A stretch of DNA of 64,000 nt. Origin: Arion vulgaris. Taxonomy: Eukaryota; Mollusca; Gastropoda; Stylommatophora; Arionidae. Positions 10,102-22,100 of the stretch are shown here, piece by piece. The position numbers and the translations under genes were made by a program. Under the pieces are notes generated by a model that saw only the letters and a list, made by a program, of their open reading frames with translations, did no database searches and was not told the DNA's origin. Location: assembly GCA_020796225.1 (NCBI GenBank), contig CM036759.1, positions 25,342,313 through 25,406,312 on the forward strand, read 5' to 3'. Positions within the stretch are counted from its first letter, which is position 1; each line of letters opens with the position of its first letter.

Positions 10102-13100
10102 GTTGACGGTTTATTTATATCATATATATTGTACCTGTATTGAAACTAGTCTAGTATTATTTTGCCATTTCTAACTTTCCTTTTCTGGTGTGTAGATTTT
10201 GATATTTCATACAATTAATGATTCAATTCTGCCCAGTTGGCTGACTATATTTTGATTACACTGGTCTTCTATTTTATACAGAAGAATACTATAAATTATT
10301 AACATAGTTATAATAATTTGTACCTTTAGATTATTGTTTTGAAATGTTCTAGAAAGTGAATAGGTTTGTGTTATATGATTGTACGACAGTGGGAAAGTCT
10401 TGTTTATATTATTTTTTTTCCTATTTTATAGACGTGTACTTTCCACACCTTCAAAATGGCATGGTCTATTTGAACCAAATGATTTGGTAAGTGAAATGTG
10501 CCTATATTTGTGTGTGTGGTTAGAGCTGTTGCTTTGCAAAATTAATAGGATACCTGACTAATTAGTTCCTGTTTTTCTAAACTGCTAAACTACAAAGCAA
10601 TTAGTGGTTGACAGACCTTGCTGCATTTTGTAGAACAATTACAAACTCATCACTTTGTTCATGAATTGACAAAGGCAATCCGTTGCTGACATCGCTCGTG
10701 TGGTGCCGGTGCCTGCAAGGGAAGCAAAGAATAGTACCACTGCAACCTAGAATGCATGTCGTAGAGCGACTGATGTAGGCCCTAGAAATGCTACCTAGTA
10801 CCTAAAAGCAGCACAGAAATTGGATGTGCTGGCCTACTTGTAGGCGCATAACTGGCACAACGTACAATCACTCTTAGGCTCAGATCACATACAAATTACA
10901 CAGTGGTTGACAAGTGGTTGATATGGAGCGTTCAAAGAAGTTGCTGACATGCCTTGGGCATCTTGTAGGGCAGTACAAACTATTAAACTTTCACAATCCA
11001 TAACTATCTTTCACATGGTGACCCAAATCTGACTCGTACTGTGTATCTCCACTTCCACTGTTTTTCTTAGATCTGCTTCTGTTTTATCTTACTTCTATGG
11101 TTCACTGCATGACTATTCTTGTGATGTTTTGTAGGTGACTTCTGAGTACATAGTCTATCCAATGCTAGCTTCAACCTTTTGTTACTGTGTATATTTCTTC
11201 CTAGTTTCACCTATTGAGCAGTTTTTGGTTGCTGATGTTTCTGAGAGTTTTCCTCATACAGGTTATGTGAAATTATGATAGTCTAGATATTTCATAAGGT
11301 CTTTTACCTCTTCTAGCAGCTCTTTATTGATCCCGTCTTTTATTATTGTATATCGCAAGTTTCATCCTACCTTCTCTCTTGAATAGCTTTGCAGATGTCA
11401 TCACTTATACAAGGTTTGACTGTCTTATCATTTTTTTATCCTGTTCCACATTCAAAATTGTGGTATTTATCTCTCATGCGATCACCGCCCAGACCAATGT
11501 ACCAGATCTCCCCATAAACTCTATTCATATGGAAATCTGATTCATGCATCTTTTGCATTGGTGTGTTTTACGTCACATCTTCAGCACCATATCTAGCTCT
11601 GGTGCTTATCCTTATGCAGTGTGTCCGGTTTCAGCCAGCGTTTACTCGGTTCACTCTCCGTTCTGTAGCCATCTAGTGTTTTTTACGGTGTGGGGTAGCT
11701 AGCCCACTCCCAACCTCCTTAGTCGCCTCTTACGACATGTGTGGCAGGTAACAGTGGTTCTATTCTTTACACCCCAATTTGGGCCCTGGCAACCACTCTG
11801 GCGGGTCTTTATCTTATTCCATATGTCTTCAATATTCTGCTCATTTTCCCCAGCGAGTGACTCAGACCTGTCTTTCAACCTCTTTTACTTCTTCATTTTG
11901 GAGCCTTTGACTATCTATTTGCAGTCAATTCTTTTTAGTAGTATAAATTTTCAGTTTCAATTTACCTATGCATAAGTTATGATCGTTTCCTACATCTGCC
12001 CTCTGTGTGCATGGACATGCAACAATTATGTTCTAAACTTTGTATTTAAATAAAAATGGTCAATCTGACTCCTGGTTACTTGATAAAGCACACAAAAGAT
12101 CCTTTTATAATTCACCCCATAACACATGAGGTAAACATTGGAAGAGAAGAAGAAAAAGATAAATTATGATAAGCTAAACAGTCATTAAAGGTTACATGTT
12201 TCGTATCTGATCTCCTGACAATTAATCCAGTTGATGTATTCTACTAAAATTATTCTGTTCACATGTATTTTTAAAATAATTTCCTACGGCCATGTTCCTC
12301 TGACCTTGGCAAGTCTAATCATCTGGAGAAAAGAGCATTCTCTTTTCTCCTAGATTCTAAAAAAAAAGAAAATCTTTTTTATACCACATGGTATATAGGG
12401 TAATACAGTGTCAGGTCCATATTTTTCATTGACCGTCGGCACATGATGGGTGATATGGTCAACATCACGCCGGCCGCCTTTACTTCCTTGTGTTTTTTAT
12501 GGTACCCAATTGAGGTTGGGTCGACCTGAGAGCTTTACGATCTGAAAAAATTCCACACCCACTGTGAAATTGAACCTGAATCACTAGCCTAAGAAGTCTT
12601 CTTCTTGAACACTCCATATCGACCACTTGTTAACCACTCTTTGTGATTTGTATGTCATCCGAGCCTTAGAAAGATTGTACGTTGTGCCCGTTATGCTCCT
12701 ATAAGTAGGCCAGCACATCCGATTTCTGCTACCCTTTTTATTTATTAGGGTAGATTGCCTAGGCCCCTACCTGTCGTCTCTTGCAACATGCCTTGTAGGT
12801 CACAGTGTTACTATTCTTTGCTCTCCTTGAGGGCCCCGGCACACACAGGCAGCCTAAGAAGTGAGTTAACTTAATAACTACGCTACTGTGGCTCTCTCTA
12901 GATTGTAAGGATTGGTAAAAGTGTAGTGTATTTTTTTTAAATGATCTATGCTTAGATTTATGATGTTGTATCCACAGAAACTGGCCCCAGACATACCAGA
13001 GTTTAAGGTACTTCATATCCAAATGAGAGGACATGATTTTCCTGTGCTAGAATCGTATGCTAAACAAGTACATGGGATGGTCAGGGTCATTTTAAATTTA

Positions 13101-16095
13101 GAATCAGATAGGTATGTCTCTTATGTTCCAAACTTCAGTAATAAACTGTATAATTTTAGTATATTATTCAACATATACAATGGAAGTACTGCCGGTAACT
13201 AAGGCACTACTCTGGCTGGGGTCACAAAACTACACTCATGCGCGCATTCTGAGTGATTCCTTGAGTATGATCCGGAAGGCAGAGGCTGATTCGGTGCGCA
13301 GGCAATGGACTGAATCACTACAAGCGGCAACAATTTGCAGAATTACATTCATCTTTGTTCCTGAGCATATTGGTATTGACACAATGACAACAAGAGGGCT
13401 GGCTGGCTCTGCCACCATATGGAGGGAGAGGTCAGCGAATGGATAGAATGTGCTGCACGCCCTCATAGAATGTGGCCACAAAGAGGATATTCATCTAAAT
13501 CAATTCACATCAACTGCTAGATTGCAAGAACTTGGATTGAAGATCAGAGCTTCCAGAAAAGAACAGCACAACAGGCATATGAGTAAACTCATCAATCAAC
13601 ATCGAATTGGTACAGTCAGTCGCTAGTTGCTGTTGGAGATATTGAGGAGATCAGAGTACCTATGGACATGTCTTTAGTGCAATGAAGATATCTGAAACTG
13701 TATAATTTGTTGGAAAATTTAAACTGTATAATTTGTTTGAATCTATAATTCTGTTATCGGCGAGTAAAGAATATGATAACTGCACTCTTCATGTTTTAGT
13801 TGACACATACAGATTTCACAAGTAATCTCCATTGCTGTTGCTCTGTCTTTCTTCACATGGTGTCCTATGTTAGTCCTGATGTCATCCACTCTTAACTAGC
13901 ATGTTATAAAAATGCTGCTAAGGATGTTTGCGCATTGGACTAACAGCTTCTACTTTTAAATCACTGGTTATGCTAGATCATAAAGTTTCTTGTCACTGGT
14001 CATGCTACCTGCTTTTACATATCTTAGAAGTATAATCATTCACAAAGAAAAACCTGGATCTGATATTAAAAGCAGACTGAGTAAGGCACGATGTGCATTA
14101 ATGAACCTTCAGATGGTCTGAAAATCAGCCGAGTACATCATCAGACTCAAGATTAATATATACTGCAGCTGTGTGCTATCAACTTTACTATACTGATCAG
14201 AATGCTGGAGAATGACAGAACAAGAAGTGTCCAAACCTTCCATACAACATGTTTGTGAAAGATCTATGCATGTTCTGGTCAAGAACTATCTCTAACCCAG
14301 AATAACTTATATGCTCAGTGTCAACAACAAAATATGAATGAACACCATCATTCAAAAGAGACGCTGAAGATAGATTGGGTATATGTTATGCATGGAGACT
14401 AACTCTGTTATGAAAACGGCAATGACAGACACCAGACGAAAACATTGAAGTTCCAAAAACCACCTGACGGAGAACAGGAACTGAAAGAAATTAATCATAA
14501 CTGGAACACAATACAGAGGATGGCCAAGAACAGAAAAGAATGGCATACATTTGTTGCTGTCCTAAGCGCCAGAGGCGTCACAGGCTGGAGAGAGAGAGAG
14601 TGACATTGCCAACAAACTCTTTGGAGATCTTGACAATCTAAAGTGGACCACTACTTTCTTTGAACATATTAAACTGATGGCTGAGAGTGAACAGCGATGA
14701 AGAAAGAACAATAGCACTTTATTTTTTTAGAAAGTTAGTGTTTGATATATTAAAAATATCTCTGGTAAATGGTAATGTTTATCCAACAGGACCCAAATTT
14801 GTACAGATGAGTAACTAAGATTTTGCAAACAGAAAAACCCCACTTTAAAGTACTATATCTGGAGTTATACTATAGCATGGTATCAGATCTGATCATAGGG
14901 AGACAGTCAGAGTTGACGCATGTGAAAAACACTGGATTCAAACACCCAACACACAAGGGTTCAAATTCTGGATCGATTTTTTTGGGATCGGCACCAGAAC
15001 TATTATGCAAAAACATACTGCTGACACTTTCCTGAAAAAAAACTGAGCACCTATGGGGGGAGCCATAAGTGCAGCATATATATCAATTTTAACCAATTTT
15101 CAATTTGATATATAATAATTTTTTTTAAATTTCCAGTAGCCTTTTGAGACCTTAAGGTATGAAATCCCTTCACATTTCTATACCCTAGTGTGAGAGAGCC
15201 AATTGCTTTCTACTCATGTGAAACATCAAGTGTGGAATTGAACTCACAACCCTTTTGTGTCCGAGTCAATAGGCGAAGGCTTATACATTAAGCTAATCCG
15301 TCCCACTTAAGTTGATATACAAACACTATCAACTTAATCTCAATCTGCCGTATGCAGCTATATTGCGGTGCAGAAAGCTGGATTTTGTATGTTTCCTTCG
15401 ACAAAAATTGCAATTCAAGTGATGAACAGTTTTGTGTTGCTACATTAGCGACGCCATATGCATTTTATGCGGAGCAGGTTTCTTTTTGTTGGCGGTATGC
15501 GGCTGTTTCATTCTGGAATTAGTTCACACAGGAAACATTTCACAGTTGTTGGCATTTTGTGTGATTTTCATTGGCACAGGAACGGAGCAATTATGGGGTG
15601 ACCCGTTGCAGTGAAGTTGGAACCGTACTTATGAACTATGAACAAACACTAATTTGACAGCAATAAAAAAAGAAGTCACAATAATGCCTTGGTGAACTAC
15701 AATATGGCTACACCTGAGAAATAATTCATAAAAAGATGTAAGAGCAACTGATCAAAGAAAACCTGACGCACAGTGGGGATGCGACTTAAAGCACTCTGTG
15801 ATGGAAGGTTTACAAACCAAGCAAGTTGGAGAGATTATGTTGTTATCCTAAAAAGATGCTGCATGGCATATTGGCCACAGATTGCTTTGTCAGTTCATAG
15901 TTAAGGAAGTGGGAAGAAATATAACATGCAAACGTTTACAATTTCAGCTTTGCATCACCAGCAAAATCAACACAAGTTCGGACATTTCATCCCAAATCTG
16001 TAAATGTGAACCATAAATTTGACCTTCAGACATTTATAGAACTGTTGCTGTAGTTGTTTTTCATAATTGTAAAACTAGCCATATTTGGAAGTCTG

Positions 16096-16164
<69 letters not shown>

Positions 16165-19100
16165 CCTCTTTCTTTTTCTACTGGTAATAAAATAAAAACA
16201 AAATGCAAATAATTGTGGCCATTTTAGGCGTGGGACAAAGAAGAAATGAATTGGACCATCACTTTGTGCCAATCATGTCATTATAGTTACTAAGGGTGGT
16301 TGTGCATAGGTCTGGCAAAATTATTTTGTAAAATATATTTCTACAGACATCACTACTATTTGCCTAGCATGCTATGAAAGGTAGCTATATTTGGTTTTAC
16401 ATGGGGGTTAACAACATTGTGAAATAATAGTAATTACAGATGGTAAGAGAATATAAATGCTTTGTCTTAGAAGTCACATCTTGCATGGAAACCTCCTGTA
16501 TTGGTAACCCTTATTCTATTGCAACAAACAAACTAAGGATAATACAAAATGTTCTATACATCATTTCTTCCTTACTATTATCTTTGTAATAATTCTGAAA
16601 GTTGTAAAAACAGCTAATAGAAGAAACAGCTGTGAGGAAGAACAGTTAAAGATATCAAAAACCAGTCTGATACATATGAACTTTCTCCATCTTGACATCT
16701 GTTCATCTAAATCAGTGTTGGGCAACCTGCAGGCTAGGACCACCCACAAAGCGATTTTGACCTGCTCCTGACGTATTAAGCATTACTACACATTTTAGCC
16801 ACTGAACTAAACAGAACTGAAAGCAAGAAGTTGATTAACGGACAAGCATCTCAATAATGCATTGTAAATTGCAGTTAGCCAAACACCACCAGACTTGTGT
16901 GGGAAGTTTAAGCACAATCTTCTTATAAAATCTGTAAGCTACTCATTTATAATTTCTTGTTCATTTCTCTTTCTCTCTCCCTTTTACCTCTTACTCATTC
17001 CAATCTTCTACTTTCCTTCAGTACTATAATTAAGTAATTTATATGTTTTCAATATGTGAGAGCATATGTTCATCTTCATGTTCGACCCTAGTATATAAAA
17101 AGGGTTTTCCACCTTAAATATAAATTATACAAAGGTCATTATAAATAAATTACAGCCTACTTTGGCTTCTTGTATGGGAACCTATAGTCCTGCAGATACA
17201 TAATCTAATGATAATGAAAGAGCTGACATGTAGCTTTGAGAGTGCCTTTAGTGGGAGTATTTGACTTGGTTTGGGGTAATATTCTTATTTTCATTTGCTT
17301 GAAATATTGTCTATTAACTTCACTATCTTTTGTAGATCACACAAAGGTCTGTGTTGTTTTCTTTCTAGTCTTGTTTCACTGGGCCAGTGAGTTTGCCTCA
17401 TTATATACTATTTGGGGCAGTCTTAGAATATATGCTCTGCAGCTCTGAGATGGTGTACACATTACTGAATTGGCGATCTTGATTATTGGTAGAATTACAG
17501 ATAAATAATGTTCCCTCTATTTGTTTTGAGTTTACTTAATTACATGTAGATAATGTTCCCTCTATTTGTTTTGAGTTTACTTAATTACAAGTAGATAATG
17601 TTCCCTCTATTTGTTTTGAGTTTACTTAATTACAGGTAGATAATGTTCCCTCTATTTGTTTTGAGTTTACTTAATTACAAGTAGATAATGTTCCCTCTAT
17701 TTGTTTTGAGTTTACTTAATTACAGGTAGATAATGTTGCCTCTATTTGTTTAGAGTTTACTTAATTACAAGTAGATAATGTTCCCTCTATTTGTTTTGAG
17801 TTTACTTAATTACAGGTAGATAATGTTCCCTCTATTTGTTTTGAGTTTATCTAACCACAGGTAGGTAATGTTCCTTGAATTTGAATATTGGAGTTTATCT
17901 AACCACAGGTAGATAATGTCCCAACAACACTTGTTCCAATAATACTGCAGCTTGTTCAGAAAAATTGTCCAGAAGCAGTGGAAGTTTCTTTAAAAGAGGT
18001 AATAACAAATGTTGTCAATAGCAACAGAAAAACTGTATGTATTTATGTAACTGGAGAGAGAGAGAGAGAATTGAAAGATTGTGGCCTGACATAGAAAGCA
18101 GTTGGTGGAAAGGTGGCAAAATGGAAATCTTTTGTGGAAGTCTTATTTGTCAAATGAGATGATAGTATGTATCTGTAAGAAATAGAAGTATAATACAGTA
18201 GAACCCACTTATCTCGACCTCGGTTAACTCGCCAACCCTATTAAGTCGACGCTTTTGAAGTGGAACCGCCAAATTCTCTCTTTGTCTTAGCATTTTCTCA
18301 TCGGATATCTCGATTCTTTTATGTCGCGAACCCTAATATCTCGAGCACAAAAGAGGGCCAAATTTGCCACTTAACGTTGGTTATCTCGATCCCCATGACC
18401 ATGGGTGTTAACTTATGCTACAGTAATATATACAGTCCAATATTGGCAGGTGTTGACTCATGTAAGTTTCTTTCGTGGGAATGGAGATCCCATTTTGCAA
18501 GAACACGGTATTTTGATTTTTTAATTTACTGTACTTGGTTCACTGCGCATGTGCTGAGTTCACGTGAGTTCCTTGTCTGAAGGATAATATGCTGTAGCTA
18601 TTCTGTTTATTTTTTCCATTCTAAAAATGTCTGGAGGTGTTAAGAGAAAACTGGAGAATCAGTCAATAGAGAAAAAGTATGAAATCATACTGCAGCTAGA
18701 AAAAGGAACAAAACCGGCAGACCTCAGTCGTCAGCATGGCATTCCAGCAAACACCATTTCGGGATGGAAAAAGAAGGCAGACGTGATAAAGCAAATGTAC
18801 GAGAAGTCTGTCTTTGATCCAGCAAGAAAAAACTTAGAGTGGCTGAGCACAAAGATGTCGACGATGCAGTGTTTCAATGGTTCACAAATACGCGAGCAAC
18901 AAACCTTCCCGTCAATGGTCCCTTGCTGATGGAGAAGGCGGACATCCTTGCTGCAAAAGCTAGGACACCCTGACTTTAAAGCAAGTCAGGGGTGGCTGGA
19001 TCGTTTCAAAAAGAGGCACAACATTGCATGTACATAAAGAAATTTCAAGCACATGTTAATATTTTGCCGCCATATTGGTTTTCGTTTATCTCGATCATCG

Positions 19101-22100
19101 GTTATCCCGACGCTTTTGGCAAACCCCTAGGCCGGCGACATAACCGGGTTCTACTGTACTCTGATATTTAATTACTGCTTTTGCTCTAGTATTTTAACAA
19201 TTATTCTCTGTGTACTTTCTCCAGAGTAAATAATTTTATATTTGTCGCCCACTCGAGTGGCTAGCGGGCCCAAATTTGGGGTGTAAAGAATATAACCATT
19301 GTTACCTGCCATGCATGTCGTAGAGGCGACTAAGGAGGTTTGGCTGAAATCGGATGCATGTGTCCTAAACGTGTAGAAGTCTATGCGTTTAGGGCCTACC
19401 AAACCAATGTGCAACATATACACGTTCTTGGCAAAGATCAAACATATCACAAAGAGTGATTAAAATTGGTCGTAAAGAACGAACGAAAGAAGAAGAAGAG
19501 TATTTGTCGGAATACAGATTAGTACAATGTTTAGAATGTTGAAGTCCATGCACATTTGTATTTCTCTTTGATAAGTGTTCTTGTTTCCCTATGTGAGATT
19601 CTGTAGTGGAATTGTTACTTTTTGGTGCCTGCTTTTGCTATCAGCTTCTTTTTTGAACACTCCATATTGACCATTTGTTAACCGCTCTTTGTGATTTGTA
19701 TGTGATGGAGCCTGGGAGTGATTGTATATTGCACCAGTTATGCGTCTACAAGTAGACCAGCACATCCAATTTATGCGACACTTTTATTTACTAGGGTAGC
19801 TTCCCTAGGCCCCTACCTCAGTCAGCTCTTACAACATGCCTTGTAGGTCGCAGTGTTACTATTCTTTGCTCCCTTAGGCCCGGCAAAACATCGACTCTAT
19901 TGCAATGATACTTTATTGTTGGCAGACAGCTGATATAGGTCTCTATAGCAGTTCTTGTTAGGAGGTCCTCTGGGTGAGAGTCTGGAGAGGTGTTGTGCAG
20001 GAGAACTCCATTTGATCCTTCTTCTTCTGCATTCGCCCGCTATGAATTCAGAAGTAGCCATTGAGCCTGGTGTGGCGCTTCTGATTTTTGCGTGAAAGCC
20101 TGCTTACCGTTTTATTAGTTTCCTCGCCATACAGGCAGGCCTTCTCCCACTTCAGAGGTAATTTTATCCTTCAAGTTGTTATTCCTATAATAGTATCTTC
20201 ATGGTCTCTAGAATTGCATGTAGTTCTGCCCTGTAGTTTGTTGGAAGTTCCTCAGTAGCAAATGAGTGTTCTATTTTTGGGACAATTGACATTAGTGTGC
20301 TCCTCCTTTCCTTATTACTTCCTCTAAAGATCTATTAGTGAAGGTGTAAGTCCACCGTGAGGTTGGAAATTGGTTGTTGCTGTGATCAAATATTCTATTT
20401 TTTAGAACTATCAAGTTTCCTTAGCTCTGGTTTCAAAGTCTGAAATTGCAGGGTGTATGTGACTGGTATTTGTGTAGTTGCAGTATGCCACAAGCTGCTC
20501 CCATTTCTCTGTGTTCTTTGTTTACTTATTGATTAACTTTTGAAATTGGACACAAAAGTGTTGTATTTCCAAATCTGGTGCTTCACAAGTGAGGAAGGGA
20601 ATTGGTCCTTCTGCATATTTATAGCTAGAAATTTGAAGTTACATACACTTCATACCCTATGTTCTGCAAACACTAAGGAACATCTTCATTGTCAGAATAT
20701 ATTTTCCCATTTACCAACAGTCCATCTTATATCATACAGCTTCATAAGTTCCCATTCATTATTTCCATTTTTATCTTTGTAGTTTCTGCTGGATGACATA
20801 TATTCTATCTTCATCCTTCCACTTGCACTCCATGTAGAAGCAGTTTTTAACACTGTAGTATGTCTCCATGAAACACATACAGATCATTATCTAGTAGGTA
20901 GTAGTAAAAAAAAACATTTTGAAGATGCGTAAAGATAGTAACTAATATTAAGCATGAAAAGTTCAGATTCAGAAGGGTATTCTGAGGTGAATAATTCACA
21001 ACTGAAATAAGGGACACTACTGACACCATTGGCAAAGTCCAGGATCAATCTCATAAAGTCAGTTTTCTATAAGATAAGATCACATCATGTGTTCACAAAT
21101 TTGGTAGAATGTAGCACATGGAGTAGCTTGATGGTCTTGGTTAGTGGTCCAGCCATAGAATTTATGGAAGGGCAATGTGAATTTACTCTGAGCTTCAGAA
21201 ATGTTGCACATAAATGGCTGACAAGTGGCAACATGAAAATTCTCCAATAACTTCATGGCACATACATTAAATTCTGCAGCAGTATACCTAATTGAAAAGG
21301 AAAGGACAGAATGACATGTGGTGTTTCACAAATGCATTATCACTAGAAGTCAAAAATCTGAGACATCAATGATGAAAGTAACATGCTCTGTCATTGATCT
21401 TAGTTGTAATACAGTGGATTCCATCTCAGTGGAACATCCCAGTAATGAAGATAGATTGATAAAAGTTTGGGAAGGAGAGTACCCCAACCTGATTCAAGTT
21501 TGATATGACAAAGAGTTTTATTAGGAGATTATATATATACAAGTTGGTAACAGAGCATCCATGTTACCATAAAGATCAAGATTATTACCTTACTCAGCTC
21601 AATAGATAAAATCAAGATCAGTAGATTATGCACAGGTCTACAACTGGGATATCATCAACACAACAAGCTAAAGAGAGGGTATTGTGACGGGTGTAATTGT
21701 GGCTCAAACAAATTTACAAAACATCTGTTGAAAAATTAGCCCAGATATGAGGAACAAAGGAAACTTGTTATCATCACTGATTCTATTCTGGAATAAGCTC
21801 TTTAAATGCACTAACAGCCTCAGAATGACCACTGCTTTCTCTGAATATTTTAGTTAAAGTCTGTGTACGCACTGATGATAATCTTTTCATAAACCTAACT
21901 TCAAATTTGCATATATATTTTTCTGTTCGAGAAATGTATTCAGTCATAATCATGGTGCCTAATATCGCACCTCTGACTGATTTTGCATGTAGGGTTACTT
22001 TTTTATCACCAGGTCCCTTTCATTTAGGCAAGTCTTACTCCAACTTCAGAGGTACTTGTACTTTAGATCCCCGAGTAAATGAAAATTCACAGATAATATC

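Noticed and set aside
14823..15035. mL48 exon (KPHFKVLYLELYYS resembles exon 3)
   Set aside because: The similarity is limited to a few residues, the frame does not join in phase, and exon 3 already covers that part.
15661..15730. mL48 exon candidate with NYNMATPEK
   Set aside because: A stop codon follows at once; the better match FASPAKSTQV with a proper acceptor is at 15948.
16026..16272. Arg/Glu repeat protein on the minus strand
   Set aside because: Translation of a CT microsatellite.
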